Position numbers and translations under genes: made by a program | Assembly: GCF_048007105.1 (NCBI RefSeq) | Contig: NZ_CP180352.1 | Location: 2,170,001 to 2,234,000 of the forward strand | DNA: 64,000 bases | From: Minwuia sp048007105 | GTDB lineage: Bacteria; Pseudomonadota; Alphaproteobacteria; Minwuiales; Minwuiaceae | Direction: 5' to 3' | Notes under the pieces: generated by a model | Database searches by the model: none | Seen by the model: the letters and a program-made list of their open reading frames with translations, nothing else | What the model was told of the DNA's origin: nothing | Part shown: one piece after another, positions 16,772-26,813 of the stretch | Numbering within the stretch: position 1 is the stretch's first letter | Layout: each line of letters starts with the position of its first letter

Positions 16772-17590
16772 ATGGACGGACCGGATCTGACGGGAAAATT
16801 TGCGGACGTGGTGCCGAAGCCGGCCAGCAGCATCCTGCTGGTCCGGGACGGTGAGACCGGGCTGGAGGTCTTCATGGTCACCCGGCACCACCAGATCGAT
16901 TTTGCCTCCGGCGCGATGGTCTTCCCCGGCGGGAAGGTCGATGCGGCGGATTCAGACGCGTCAGTGCGGCAGGTCTGCATCGGCGCGGAGGCGCTGGACG
17001 ACACGCAGCTGGGGTTCCGGATCGCAGCGATCCGTGAGGCCTTCGAGGAAACCGGCGTGCTGCTGGCCTCGGGGCACGAGGGCGAGGATCTGGGCACCGG
17101 CCGCTATCTGGCGCTGAAGGAGACCTACGCCGCCGACATGGAAGCCAACCGGGTCACCATGGGCGAGATGGCCGAGCGCGAGCGTCTGATGTTCGATCTG
17201 CGCATGCTGCAGCCCTTCGCCCACTGGATCACGCCGGCGGTGTTGCCGAAACGGTTCGACACGCCCTTCTACATGGCCGAGATCCCGGAATCGCAGAGCG
17301 CCTCGGCGCTGCATGACGGCACCGAAGCTGTGGAAAGCGTCTGGATCAATCCGGCCGAGGCCGTCCGGCGCGCCGATGCGAAGGAGGTCACGATGGTGTT
17401 CGCCACGCGCCTCAACCTGATCAAGCTGTCGCGCGCAAACAGTGTCGCCGAGGCCATGTCGCAGGCGCGGGAGGACCCGCTGGTGCCGGTGACGCCGAAG
17501 GTCTACGCGAAGGATGGCCGACGGTTCATCGATATCCCGGCCGAAGCCGGGTTCGGCGGTCCGACCTTCGACGTCGGCGCGGCCGGCTGA
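16772..17590 (+). CDS. NUDIX hydrolase with split Nudix box (NUDT19/acyl-CoA diphosphatase-like)
   Basis: The 272-residue protein has FPGGKVDAAD at residues 51-60 and REAFEETGVLL at 88-98. The Nudix box is therefore interrupted by an insertion of about 25 residues, as in the NUDT19/RP2p branch. That branch hydrolyses acyl-CoA to acyl-phosphopantetheine and adenosine 3',5'-bisphosphate. All catalytic Glu and Arg positions of REXXEE are kept. The start has GGGGAGG upstream. Substrate assignment is by resemblance only. Confidence 0.85.
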   Translation: MDGPDLTGKFADVVPKPASSILLVRDGETGLEVFMVTRHHQIDFASGAMVFPGGKVDAADSDASVRQVCIGAEALDDTQLGFRIAAIREAFEETGVLLASGHEGEDLGTGRYLALKETYAADMEANRVTMGEMAERERLMFDLRMLQPFAHWITPAVLPKRFDTPFYMAEIPESQSASALHDGTEAVESVWINPAEAVRRADAKEVTMVFATRLNLIKLSRANSVAEAMSQAREDPLVPVTPKVYAKDGRRFIDIPAEAGFGGPTFDVGAAG

Positions 17591-17599
17591 TCCGCCGGA

Positions 17600-18151
17600 T
17601 CAGCTCCCGGTGCGTGCCGGGAACAGGTTTTCCAGCGCAGGCCGCAACTCGCCGAAGGTGACGTGCTGCTTCTCCGCACCGCGTTCGTGGACATAGAGAA
17701 ACGCGATTTCGCCGCGCCTGTCGAACAGGAACACGGTCGGGATCCGGTCGACGCCGCCGAAGGTTTCCAGAATGTCCGGCTCGGCCTCGATCAGCCGGAA
17801 TTCAGGGGCTGTCTGTCTGATGAACCGGGCGCGCTTTTCGGGCGAGGAGAGGCCGTCGAGGGTCTCGTGGACGTTGATGCCGATGGTCGTGAGTCCCTTC
17901 GGACCGTAGGCCCGGTGCGCCAGGTTGAAATGGTGGAACTCCGGGCGGCAGGGCGGGCACCAGCTGGCCCAGAAGGTGATCAGCACCGGCCTGTTGGCGA
18001 TTTCCTCGATGCCCAGCGGCGGCCCGTCGATCCCCGGCAGCCCGATGAGCGACAGCAGCGCCTCCGGACCGGGGCGTGGAACGGCACGGGCGAGGCCCGG
18101 AAGCGCCAGCGTGGCCGCGGCGCCGAGCAGAAGGGAACGGCGGTTCATCAT
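17600..18151 (-). CDS. TlpA-like periplasmic thiol-disulfide oxidoreductase
   Basis: The 183-residue thioredoxin-fold protein has the TlpA/ResA active site ITFWASWCPPCRPEF (Cys65, Cys68) and a cis-Pro region GVDRIPTVFLFDRRGE. The N-terminus MNRRSLLLGAAATLALPGLARA is an export signal with twin Arg, so Tat or Sec targeting is possible. It likely reduces periplasmic disulfides, for example in cytochrome c maturation; no partner is nearby. The start is ATGATG, and no strong ribosome site decides between the two. Confidence 0.9.
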   Translation of the reverse strand: MMNRRSLLLGAAATLALPGLARAVPRPGPEALLSLIGLPGIDGPPLGIEEIANRPVLITFWASWCPPCRPEFHHFNLAHRAYGPKGLTTIGINVHETLDGLSSPEKRARFIRQTAPEFRLIEAEPDILETFGGVDRIPTVFLFDRRGEIAFLYVHERGAEKQHVTFGELRPALENLFPARTGS

Positions 18152-18205
18152 CGGTGGCAGCTAGCACGTTCCGCAACAAAACCGCAATATTGCGGCGGTC
18201 GGAAC

Positions 18206-18679
18206 TCAGCGAACCGTGATTACCGGGGCGTTCCTGACGTCGAAATTGACTGAATTGGCGATGAAGCAGACCTTGTGGGCGGTGCCGTGCAGCCGCTCCG
18301 CATGCTCCAGTTTCGCCGCGTCCGCGATGACCACGCGGGGATTGAGCACGGCCTCGGTGAAACGGCCGCCGCCCTTGCCATCCTCGACCATCGTCGCGGT
18401 GGCTTCGTCGACATAGTCGATCACCTCGATGCGCGCGCGGGCGCAGCAGGCGAGATAGCTGAGCATGTGGCAGCTCGACAGGGCCGCCAGCAGCATGTCC
18501 TCCGGATTCCAGAGCTCGGGCGTGCCGAGAAACGCCGGGTCGGAGGAGACGGTCAGCACCGGTTTGCCAGGCGCCGCGATCCGATGGGTCCGGTCATAGG
18601 ACTCGTACCCGTCAAATCCGGCGGCGGCTCCGGTCCAGGTCAGGCTGGTCCGGTACTGGTGCCGACCGTCCTTGTCCAT
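18206..18679 (-). CDS. OsmC-family peroxiredoxin-like protein
   Basis: The 157-residue protein has the two conserved redox cysteines of OsmC/Ohr proteins, Cys70 in MLLAALSSCHML and Cys138 in AHKVCFIANSV. It also has the ELWNPEDMLLAAL motif before the first Cys. Family members reduce organic or fatty-acid hydroperoxides using lipoyl or thiol donors. It lies 3 nt downstream of the DUF1127 gene on the same strand and may be co-transcribed with it under the adjacent LysR regulator. Confidence 0.92.
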   Translation of the reverse strand: MDKDGRHQYRTSLTWTGAAAGFDGYESYDRTHRIAAPGKPVLTVSSDPAFLGTPELWNPEDMLLAALSSCHMLSYLACCARARIEVIDYVDEATATMVEDGKGGGRFTEAVLNPRVVIADAAKLEHAERLHGTAHKVCFIANSVNFDVRNAPVITVR

Positions 18680-18682
18680 AAA

Positions 18683-18907
18683 TCAGGACCTCCAGAACGG
18701 CTTCTTGGCTTCGACGGCGGCGCTCTGCCGATCGATGCCGATGTCGCGCAGCAGGCGGTCATCCAGGCTCGCGAGCGCGGTCCGCTCGTTGGCACGCTGC
18801 TGCCACGCGGCTAAAAGACCACCGGAGTTCAGCACGCCGTCGACCAGAGCGGCAAGGGGGTTCAGACCCAGCCTGGTGCGGCCGGCGGTTTCGACCATCT
18901 TCGTCAT
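18683..18907 (-). CDS. DUF1127 domain small protein
   Basis: The 74-residue product ends with the DUF1127 motif ANERTALASLDDRLLRDIGIDR (cited in part as LDDRLLRDIGIDR), a short helical domain common in alphaproteobacteria. Some members act as RNA-chaperone-like or C/P-metabolism modulators. The ATG at 18907 was chosen because AGGAG lies 8 nt upstream; the frame upstream lacks a good site. It is divergent from a GcvA-type LysR regulator, a common pairing, which suggests control by that regulator. Confidence 0.85.
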   Translation of the reverse strand: MTKMVETAGRTRLGLNPLAALVDGVLNSGGLLAAWQQRANERTALASLDDRLLRDIGIDRQSAAVEAKKPFWRS

Positions 18908-19036
18908 TGTTCTTGCTCCTAGTGCAGAGAGAGCTGGCCCATCCAGCTTGAGGGCGGAGATAGGGTCGGGATTGGGCCGTGACAAACGATGCTTTTTCAC
19001 GATATTGATTAGAAAATTTAAGCTGGAGAGATCGTC

Positions 19037-19945
19037 GTGTCCCGCCGTTTACCGCCCCTTAACGCAATTCGAGCCTTTGAGGCGGCTGCCCGTCACTTAA
19101 GTTTCACGAGGGCAGCGGACGAGCTGAACGTGACCCCGGCTGCGATCAGCCATCAGGTCAAGGGGCTGGAGGAATGGTTCGGCATCAAGCTGTTCCAGCG
19201 GCGCAACCGAGAGATCCTGATGACCGAGCCCGGCCAGATGCTCCTGCCCGGCGTTCGCGATGCGCTCGATCTGCTGGAGAGTTCGGTGCAGCGCATCGCC
19301 AGCAGCGATGGCGGCAACGAGCTGCGCGTCACCTGCATGCCGTCCTTCGCCGCGAAGTGGCTGATCCCGCGTCTGGGGCACTTCCGCGCCGATCATCCTG
19401 AAATCGATGTACTGTTGTCGACCGGCGAGGGGCTCGTCGACCTCGAGGTCGAGCCCTTCGACATCGGCATCCGCTCCGGGGCCGGCAACTATCCCGGGCT
19501 CGCCGTGCACCGGCTGTTCGACGATTCGGTCTTTCCCGTCTGCAGCCCGGAACTGCTGACCGGCGCGAACCCGCTCCGGCGCCCCGACGATCTGGCCCGG
19601 CACACCCTGCTGCACGACGACTACCCGGTCGGCTGGGCCGAGTGGCTGGTCGCCGCCGGGGTCTCGGGCGTCGATCCGAAGCGCGGTCCGACCTTCGACA
19701 ACTCGGCGATGCTGTTGCAGGCGGCGGTCGAAGGCATGGGCGTCGCCATGGCGCGGCATGCGCTCGCCTTTGCGGATCTGCAGGCCGGGCGTCTCGTGCG
19801 GCCGTTTCCGATCACGCTGGCCTCCGATTTCGCCTATTTCCTGGTGCATCTGCCCAGGGTGGCCGACCAGCCCAAGATCGCCGTCTTCCGCGACTGGGTA
19901 ATCGCCGAGGCTGCCGCCTACCGCGCTGAACAGGATGCAGGCTGA
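19037..19945 (+). CDS. LysR-type transcriptional regulator, GcvA-like
   Basis: The 302-residue protein has the GcvA-type N-terminus PPLNAIRAFEAAARHLSFTRAADELNVTPAAISHQVK (cited in part: LSFTRAADELNVTPAAIS), an HTH followed by a LysR substrate-binding domain. The start is GTG with GGAGAG 8 nt upstream. GcvA-like regulators bind T-N11-A sites between divergent genes. The 130-nt AT-rich spacer to the DUF1127 gene is the expected operator region, although I could not fix a unique site. Confidence 0.93.
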   Translation: MSRRLPPLNAIRAFEAAARHLSFTRAADELNVTPAAISHQVKGLEEWFGIKLFQRRNREILMTEPGQMLLPGVRDALDLLESSVQRIASSDGGNELRVTCMPSFAAKWLIPRLGHFRADHPEIDVLLSTGEGLVDLEVEPFDIGIRSGAGNYPGLAVHRLFDDSVFPVCSPELLTGANPLRRPDDLARHTLLHDDYPVGWAEWLVAAGVSGVDPKRGPTFDNSAMLLQAAVEGMGVAMARHALAFADLQAGRLVRPFPITLASDFAYFLVHLPRVADQPKIAVFRDWVIAEAAAYRAEQDAG

Positions 19946-19996
19946 CAGACCGGGCCGTCCGGCGATATCCTCGCCGCACGACACACGGGAGGAATC

Positions 19997-20974
19997 ATGA
20001 TCAAGCGGCTCAAGACCGCGGTCGTGACCGGATTCACCCTGCTGGCTCTTGCGGCGCCGGCCGCAGCGGAGACGCTGCGGCTCGGTGTGCTGGAGTTCGG
20101 GACCGTGGCATGGGAACTGGACACGATCCGACATCACGGCCTTGACCGGGCCGAGGGCATCGAACTGGAGGTCGTCGGCTTCGCCGGCAAGCAGGCCGCT
20201 GCCATCGCCTTCCAGGGCGGCGAGGTGGACGCCATCGTCTCCGACATCGTCTGGGTGGCGCGGCAGCGCGAAGCCGGACGCGCGATTACCTTCGCACCCT
20301 ATTCGTCCACCGTCGGCGCCGTCATGGTGCCGGCCGTCGGGCCTGTGCAGTCCATCCCGGACCTGAAGGGACGGAAGATCGGCGTCGCCGGCGGCCCGCT
20401 CGACAAGTCCTGGCTGCTGCTCCGGGCGCTCACGAAACGCGATCAGGGCTTCGATCTTTCCGATGAGGCGGAAGCGGTCTTCGGCGCGCCGCCGCTGCTG
20501 AGGAAGCAGTTCGAAGGCGGCGGCATGGACGCGCTGTTGACCTTCTGGCACTACGCCGCCCGGCTGGAAGCGGCCGGTTACCGGCGTCTGGCCGACATGA
20601 ACGGCATTGCAGAAGCCATTGCCGGCGTACGCGACGTTGCCATCGTCGGCTACGTCTTCTCGCCGGAACTGTCCGCGCCCGGCGAGAACAGGGCCGCCGC
20701 GTTCCTGCGGGCGTCCCTCGCTGCGAAGCGGTTGATGTTGAACGACGACGCCGAATGGGAGCGCCTCCGGCCGCTCACACGCGCCGCGTCGGACGAGGAA
20801 CTCGCGACGCTCAGGCAGCGGTTCCGCGAGGGGATACCCCGGCAGTTCGGCGACGCTGAGATCGCCGCCGCGCGGAATCTCTATGCCGTTCTCGCCGGGA
20901 TCGGCGGGAAGGCTCTGGTCGGTGATGCGAACGAACTGGACGCGGCGGCCTATCACCCCGCAGCCCGTTTCTGA
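19997..20974 (+). CDS. ABC transporter substrate-binding protein, NitT/TauT (SsuA/THI5-like) family
   Basis: The 325-residue protein has a signal peptide (MIKRLKTAVVTGFTLLALAA, cleavage after AAA). A periplasmic binding fold follows, beginning LRLGVLEFGTVAWELDTI and containing DAIVSDIVWVARQREAGR. Both are typical of NMT1/THI5-like proteins for nitrate, taurine, sulfonates or thiamine precursors. GGGAGGAATC precedes the ATG. Permease and ATPase genes follow in an operon. The ligand is unknown. Confidence 0.88.
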   Translation: MIKRLKTAVVTGFTLLALAAPAAAETLRLGVLEFGTVAWELDTIRHHGLDRAEGIELEVVGFAGKQAAAIAFQGGEVDAIVSDIVWVARQREAGRAITFAPYSSTVGAVMVPAVGPVQSIPDLKGRKIGVAGGPLDKSWLLLRALTKRDQGFDLSDEAEAVFGAPPLLRKQFEGGGMDALLTFWHYAARLEAAGYRRLADMNGIAEAIAGVRDVAIVGYVFSPELSAPGENRAAAFLRASLAAKRLMLNDDAEWERLRPLTRAASDEELATLRQRFREGIPRQFGDAEIAAARNLYAVLAGIGGKALVGDANELDAAAYHPAARF

Positions 20975-20979
20975 TCCTG

Positions 20980-21741
20980 TTGGTGCGTTCCGGGGCAGGT
21001 TCGGCGGCGATCTGGTGGCTGCTGTCGCTGTCGGCGATGCTGGCGATCTGGCTGGTGGCGGCGGCGTTCAGCGACCCGCAGGTGCTGCCCGGCCCGGCCA
21101 GGGTCGCAGCCGTCATCGCCTCAGAGGCCGCCACGGGCGAGCTGTTCCGCCACGTCGGGGTGACCCTGTTCCGGGTCGTTCTTGCCTTTGTGATCGCGAT
21201 GGCCGCCGGCATCGGAATCGGCCTTGTCATGGGCCTGAGCCGGACCGCGGACCGCTTTCTCGATCTCTGGCTGGTGTTCTTCCTCAACCTGCCGGCGCTG
21301 GTGGTGATCATCCTGGCCTATGTCTGGCTCGGCCTGACCGAGACCGCCGCCGTGCTGGCTGTGGCGGTGAACAAGATCCCGAACGTGGTGGTCACCGTGC
21401 GCGAAGGCGTCCGGGCGCTGGACCGCGATCTCGACGAGGTAGCCCGTGTCTACCGCCTGTCCTGGCAGAGCCGGCTGGTCCATCTGATCGTGCCGCAACT
21501 GGCGCCCTATCTCGCCGCGGCCACCCGCTCCGGGATCGCGCTGATCTGGAAGATCGTGCTGGTGGTCGAACTGCTGGGCCGCGGCGACGGCGTCGGCTTC
21601 AAGCTGCATCTGCATTTTCAGCTGTTCGAGATCGACGCCATCCTGGCCTATGCGCTCAGCTTCATCGCCGTGATGCAGCTGATCGAGTGGCTGGTGCTGC
21701 GCCCGATGGAACGGCGCGCCAACCGCTGGCGGCAGGCATGA
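20980..21741 (+). CDS. ABC transporter permease, NitT/TauT type
   Basis: The 253-residue membrane protein has six hydrophobic segments and the BPD_transp_1 EAA loop (ALDRDLDEVARVYRLSWQSRL) that couples to the ATPase. It starts only 5 nt after the binding-protein stop at TTG 20980 or GTG 20983; both are non-ATG and neither is clearly favoured. Its stop overlaps the ATPase ATG (ATGA). The three genes form one importer. Confidence 0.87.
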   Translation: MVRSGAGSAAIWWLLSLSAMLAIWLVAAAFSDPQVLPGPARVAAVIASEAATGELFRHVGVTLFRVVLAFVIAMAAGIGIGLVMGLSRTADRFLDLWLVFFLNLPALVVIILAYVWLGLTETAAVLAVAVNKIPNVVVTVREGVRALDRDLDEVARVYRLSWQSRLVHLIVPQLAPYLAAATRSGIALIWKIVLVVELLGRGDGVGFKLHLHFQLFEIDAILAYALSFIAVMQLIEWLVLRPMERRANRWRQA

Positions 21742-22397
21742 TCCGCGTCCGGGTTACCGCCAAGCGCCACGCGGACGCCGACGTGCTCGGTTCCGTCGCC
21801 TTCGACATCGGCGATGCGGAGACGGTGGCGGTCTGCGGCCGCTCCGGTGTCGGCAAGACGACGCTGCTGCATCTGATAGCCGGGCTGGATCGCGATTTCG
21901 ACGGTGAGATCGAGGGCTTCGGCGGCCGGGTCGGCTATGTCTTCCAGTCGCCCAGGCTGCTGCCCTGGCGGACAGCGCTGCAGAACCTGCGCATCGTCGC
22001 GCCGGAGCGGGCCGAGGCGGATCTGCTGGCGCTGCTCGATGACGTCGGTGTCGGCGAGGCCGCGCACCTGTATCCGGCGCAGCTTTCCCTTGGCATGGCG
22101 CGGCGGGTCGCGATCGCGCGGGCGCTCGCCGTCCAGCCGGACCTGCTGCTGCTGGACGAACCCTTCGCCTCGTTGGATGCGGAGACCGCGTCCCGGCTGC
22201 GGCGCCTGTTGCAGGATCTGCTGGCGCGCGCGCCGGTGCCGGCGCTGCTTGTCACCCACGATCCGGCGGAGGCCCTGGAACTGGCGCAGCGCGTCGTGGT
22301 GCTGGGCGGGCGACCGGCGACCGTCCGGCTGGACCAGCCGGCGGGCGACCTGGACGCGGCCGCGCTGGCCGCCTCAATCGCGCAGGAGCAGGCCTGA
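21738..22397 (+). CDS. ABC transporter ATP-binding protein, NitT/TauT type
   Basis: The 219-residue ATPase has Walker A GRSGVGKTT (residues 34-42), a Q-loop YVFQSPRLLPW, signature QLSLGMARR (an LSGGQ variant) and Walker B LLLLDEPFAS. It is translationally coupled to the permease by ATGA overlap. The last 24 nt overlap the 3' end of the convergent TM1410-type hydrolase gene. It energises uptake with the two preceding proteins. Confidence 0.92.
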   Translation: MIRVRVTAKRHADADVLGSVAFDIGDAETVAVCGRSGVGKTTLLHLIAGLDRDFDGEIEGFGGRVGYVFQSPRLLPWRTALQNLRIVAPERAEADLLALLDDVGVGEAAHLYPAQLSLGMARRVAIARALAVQPDLLLLDEPFASLDAETASRLRRLLQDLLARAPVPALLVTHDPAEALELAQRVVVLGGRPATVRLDQPAGDLDAAALAASIAQEQA

Positions 22398-23351
22398 AAG
22401 GTCCGGGTCCAGACCACGGTTGATCACCATGCGCTCCAACCCGCGGACCGTAGCGTAGGGTACCAGCCCGGCCTCATTTCCCCGCTTGTAGACGGTCTCG
22501 ACCGTTGCCCGGGTTTCGGGATACTCGATCAGGAACACAGGCTTGCCGGCGTCGAGCGCCAGTTGCAGGTGTTTCATCGGCCAGTCGACCAATTCCTTCT
22601 GGTTCGGCGTGTCCGGTCCGTCCAGCCCGTAGAACAGGTCTTCCTGCCCCTGGGCGTCGATGACATTCAGATACTCGGGATAGGCCAGCAGATCGGCGGC
22701 GTTCTGCGGCACGATCAGGAAGCCCGGCTTCTTCTTGCGGCCATAGGCGGCCAGCGCCGTGACGAAGCCGATCATGTCTGCTGCCGCGCTCTTGCGGCCT
22801 TTCTCCTGAAAGTACCAGTAGGCGTCTATGATATCGAGATAGACCCCGTCGAAACCGGCTGCGATGATCCGGTCCAGCGAGGCTTCCGGATTGCCGAAGA
22901 TCAGCGCCTGCCAGTCCGGATCCCAGTAGCGGACCTTGTAGTTGCCGGGCCAGTCCGGGTTCTCGGCTTCCAGCCACGACGGCGGCTTCTTCGACCATTC
23001 CGCCTTCCAGTAGCCCCGGTAGTCCTCGGCCTCGCCGATGGACAGGTAGGACAGGACGACCCGCCGTCCGCCATCCGGCATCCGCTGCATCAGTTCGACC
23101 TCTGACGCGGCGAAGGCGCCCGCCAGGGTTCCATCGCGGGAATGATCGACAACCGCGAGTTCGAATCCGCTGGATGCAATCAGCGCGGGTTGCGGATTGG
23201 CGAGCCAGTAGGTGAAGTTCCGCACAGCGTTGATATCCGTGGCAAATCCGGAGCCGAAAGGCAGCAATACCATCGCGAGGACCGAAAAGGCGCGGAAAAC
23301 TTGGCGTTTCCACGCAGCTTTCCAAACATCGTTATCGGATTGTTTACTCAT
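22374..23351 (-). CDS. TM1410/MJ1477-type putative glycoside hydrolase (GH114-like), secreted
   Basis: The protein of about 325 residues has a hydrophobic export segment (RAFSVLAMVLLPFGSGFA). A TIM-barrel domain follows with FELAVVDHSRDGT, VVLSYLSIGEAEDYR, YWDPDWQ and GFDGVYLDIIDAYWYF. These match the TM1410/endo-alpha-1,4-polygalactosaminidase-like family; the Asp and Glu in the strands are candidate catalytic residues. Such enzymes cleave amino-sugar exopolysaccharides. ATGs at 23351, 23363 and 23372 are all possible; none has a strong ribosome site. Confidence 0.85.
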   Translation of the reverse strand: MSKQSDNDVWKAAWKRQVFRAFSVLAMVLLPFGSGFATDINAVRNFTYWLANPQPALIASSGFELAVVDHSRDGTLAGAFAASEVELMQRMPDGGRRVVLSYLSIGEAEDYRGYWKAEWSKKPPSWLEAENPDWPGNYKVRYWDPDWQALIFGNPEASLDRIIAAGFDGVYLDIIDAYWYFQEKGRKSAAADMIGFVTALAAYGRKKKPGFLIVPQNAADLLAYPEYLNVIDAQGQEDLFYGLDGPDTPNQKELVDWPMKHLQLALDAGKPVFLIEYPETRATVETVYKRGNEAGLVPYATVRGLERMVINRGLDPDLSGLLLRD

Positions 23352-23408
23352 CGAGGCCAGCATGAGGAGCATCGTTTCGGTTTCAGAGTGTTGTAAAGGC
23401 TGAGTGAT

Positions 23409-23936
23409 ATGGAGCACATGACCAAACGCGCGGACAAGGACCTTGGTGAACCTGTCGCCGTCGAGAGCGGTCCCGGTCACCAGATCATCCATGTCCCGAA
23501 CACGCTCCGCGCGAAGGTCGGGTCGGGGACCCGGGTCGATCCGGCGCTGATCAAGAAGGCGCAGCGCGCCGTCGACGGCATGGCGACCGAGTTCCGTGAG
23601 CGCGCCCGTATCGAACTCGAAGAGATCAACGACATGGTGATGCGCGCGCCGTCGTCGGACGACATTGCGGCCTGCTACCAGGAAATCTTCGACACCGTCC
23701 ACGATCTGAAGGGCCAGGGTTCGACCTTCGGCTTCACCCTGCTTACCAGCATCGGCGACAGCCTCTGCCGCTATCTCGACACGCTGGAAAGCCCCTCCGT
23801 CGATCACCTGACCATCATCGCCCCGCATGTCGAGGCGCTGCGCGCGATCATCCGCTTCGACGTGCAGGGCAGCGAGGATCCGGTCGGGCAGAAGATCGTC
23901 GAGAGCCTCTACAAGCTGACCACGCGCGGCCGCTGA
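23409..23936 (+). CDS. Histidine phosphotransfer (Hpt) domain protein
   Basis: The 175-residue protein has an Hpt core with TVHDLKGQGSTFGF, where His98 is the phospho-accepting residue (the usual pattern is AHXLKGXXXXFG). The flanking sequence is helical. It would relay phosphate between a hybrid kinase and a response regulator. No receiver gene is adjacent. The hybrid kinase at 26814 already has its own Hpt, so the partner is unknown. An alternative ATG lies at 23418. Confidence 0.85.
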   Translation: MEHMTKRADKDLGEPVAVESGPGHQIIHVPNTLRAKVGSGTRVDPALIKKAQRAVDGMATEFRERARIELEEINDMVMRAPSSDDIAACYQEIFDTVHDLKGQGSTFGFTLLTSIGDSLCRYLDTLESPSVDHLTIIAPHVEALRAIIRFDVQGSEDPVGQKIVESLYKLTTRGR

Positions 23937-23948
23937 GCCGGCGCCGCG

Positions 23949-25100
<1,152 letters not shown>

Positions 25101-25208
25101 CGGTTCGGGGGCTCCTCGGCGGCCGGGCGGGCGGACCATACGCCGCCGGGCGCCGGGGAAACAATCGTCCGATTGCCCGGGGCGCACGCGGCCTCCAGAA
25201 TGCAGGCC

Positions 25209-25844
25209 ATGTCCGGAGCATCCGAGATTCGAGCCATCGCCATCGTCGGCAGCGGCAGTCACGCCCGCGAATGCATCGAGGCGGCCCGCGCCGCCGGCCT
25301 AGGCGTCGACTGCCTGATCGACGAGGACGAGGCCCGCTGGGGCGAGGAACGGCTCGGCGTCGAGGTGGCGCGCGGCGGGCTGGACGCCGTCACGGGCCTG
25401 GACAGCGCCACGGGGCTGATCCTGGCCATCGGGGACAACGCCCGGCGCAAGGCCGCGGCGGAGAAGCTCGCCGGCGCCCGTTTCGCCCGCCTTGTCCATC
25501 CCTTCAGCTGGATCTCGCCCAGCGCCACGATCGGCGAGGGCGCCATGATCTTCGCCGGCTGCGTGGTCCAGACCGAGGCGCGGCTGGGTCGGCATGTCAT
25601 CCTCAACACCGGCGCCACCGTCAGCCATGACGGCGAAGTGGGCGACTTCTGCCATGTGGCCGTCGGCGCGAACCTGGCCGGCAATGTCCATGTGGGTGAG
25701 GGCGGCTTTCTCGGCGCAGGCGTGGTGGCGCGGCCGGGCGCGCGGATCGGCGCCTGGGCGACCGTCGGCGCGGGCTCGTCCGTGATCCGCGATGTCCCCG
25801 GCGGGACGACCGCCTTCGGCGACGCCAACGCCCGCCCGCGCTGA
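25209..25844 (+). CDS. NeuD/PglD-type sugar O/N-acyltransferase (left-handed beta-helix)
   Basis: The protein of about 211 residues has a short N-terminal Rossmann-like domain (IAIVGSGSHARECIEAA). Hexapeptide repeats follow, from LVHPFSWISPSATIGEG through GAGVVARPGARIGAWATVGAGS, with His in VSHDGEVGDF as the likely catalytic base. This is the NeuD/PglD architecture. Together with the divergent aminotransferase it suggests synthesis of an acetamido sugar for surface glycan. ATGs at 25200 and 25209 are both possible. Confidence 0.88.
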   Translation: MSGASEIRAIAIVGSGSHARECIEAARAAGLGVDCLIDEDEARWGEERLGVEVARGGLDAVTGLDSATGLILAIGDNARRKAAAEKLAGARFARLVHPFSWISPSATIGEGAMIFAGCVVQTEARLGRHVILNTGATVSHDGEVGDFCHVAVGANLAGNVHVGEGGFLGAGVVARPGARIGAWATVGAGSSVIRDVPGGTTAFGDANARPR

Positions 25845-25898
25845 CCCCTGTCCGAAACCCCTTGCGTTCCGGCGCCGGGCTTCCGTATACCCGGCGGC

Positions 25899-25989
25899 GG
25901 AGAGGTGGCCGAGTGGTCGAAGGCGCTCCCCTGCTAAGGGAGTAGGGACTAATCCTCCCTCGTGGGTTCGAATCCCATCCTCTCCGCCA
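25899..25989 (+). tRNA. tRNA-Ser (anticodon GCU)
   Basis: The 91-nt class II tRNA has acceptor arms GGAGAGG and CCTCTCC, discriminator G and an encoded CCA. The D-arm GTGGCCGAGTGG, anticodon loop CTGCTAA (anticodon GCU), a long variable arm and the T-loop GGTTCGAATCC are all visible. The 3' end with two following T's is repeated at 51591-51606, so this gene is the presumed integration site of the downstream island. Confidence 0.97.
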
Positions 25990-25991
25990 TT
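25975..25991 (+). repeat. Left copy of 16-bp direct repeat (candidate attL) in the tRNA-Ser 3' end
   Basis: The segment CATCCTCTCCGCCATT covers the 3' acceptor strand, discriminator and CCA of tRNA-Ser plus two bases. The same 16 bases in the same orientation occur at 51591-51606. Duplication of a tRNA 3' end is the usual mark left by tyrosine-recombinase integration. Confidence 0.7.
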
Positions 25992-26792
25992 TGTTGCCAT
26001 CAAGATATTGAATTAGTGTGTGTTTGAGTTGGAGGGATTTTCTTGATCCCACATTGAGGCCCACATTTGAAAGGCGGTTGAGGAGCGCGTTTCACCAGTA
26101 CCTGGCCGTCGATCGCGCCGTTCTTCGATGCTGTATAATTCGGAGACGGGATGCAGGCTTTCCAATACCCCCACCTCACGATCGCCAATGGGTCCCATCC
26201 AGCCCCAATAGTGTCTGACAAGCCAGGCCGCGCAAGACGGTCCGCTGGCTTTCGCGGCTATATCCACTGAAAGGGGGCGGCAGGATCGGCAATCCGCCGC
26301 CCAGTGTCATTGCTGTTCGGAGCGCGTTTGGGCGACCGAATGGGATTTTTGCATTCGGTGGCCCATAGAATTGTCTGGGCTGTCGGGAAGCAGAACCACA
26401 AGCAGATGCCTAAGCGCGCGGTCATGCTGTCATTCCCAGCCCTCCATCGCGTGGTGGGCGACACTCATCTGCAGCCTGCAAGCGCGGGGCGGTTCGCGCA
26501 TCGTGGACTGCCCAAGGAAAATGTTGCAGTGGTTAGGCAATCAGGGCCAATCGATATCGGGATCGCCTCGAATTCGCATTCCGTTCACATGCGTTCCTGA
26601 TCATGGGAAGCGCCGGGAGCTTGCTTGATGTACAGACTCTTTGAGCAGAGCGCCAATGCAGCTCAGGAGAGCGCGGGGCCGCGGCGCGCGTTCTCTTGCC
26701 TGCTGCGACCCAATGCGAATTCTGCCGCTTTCGCTGCGCCTATGGTGAATCCCGGTTGCGGATTCTGAAGATCCAACTGAAAGCAGACGGCC
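25992..26792. other. Gene-poor, lower-GC stretch at left island end
   Basis: About 800 nt next to the tRNA hold no convincing gene. Short open frames exist on both strands, but none gives a recognisable protein or has good codon bias, and the base composition is visibly more AT-rich than its surroundings. The only structured element I see is a pair of CCCACATT direct repeats at 26048-26055 and 26060-26067. It may be the decayed integration module of the island, but no integrase sequence could be recognised. Confidence 0.5.
26048..26067 (+). repeat. Two CCCACATT direct repeats, 12 nt apart
   Basis: CCCACATT occurs at 26048-26055 and again at 26060-26067, about 60 nt inside the left end of the island. 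Short direct repeats near an attachment site can be arm-type integrase sites; that role is only inferred. Confidence 0.3.
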
Positions 26793-26813
26793 TTGCGACA
26801 ATTCCTCTCCTCG

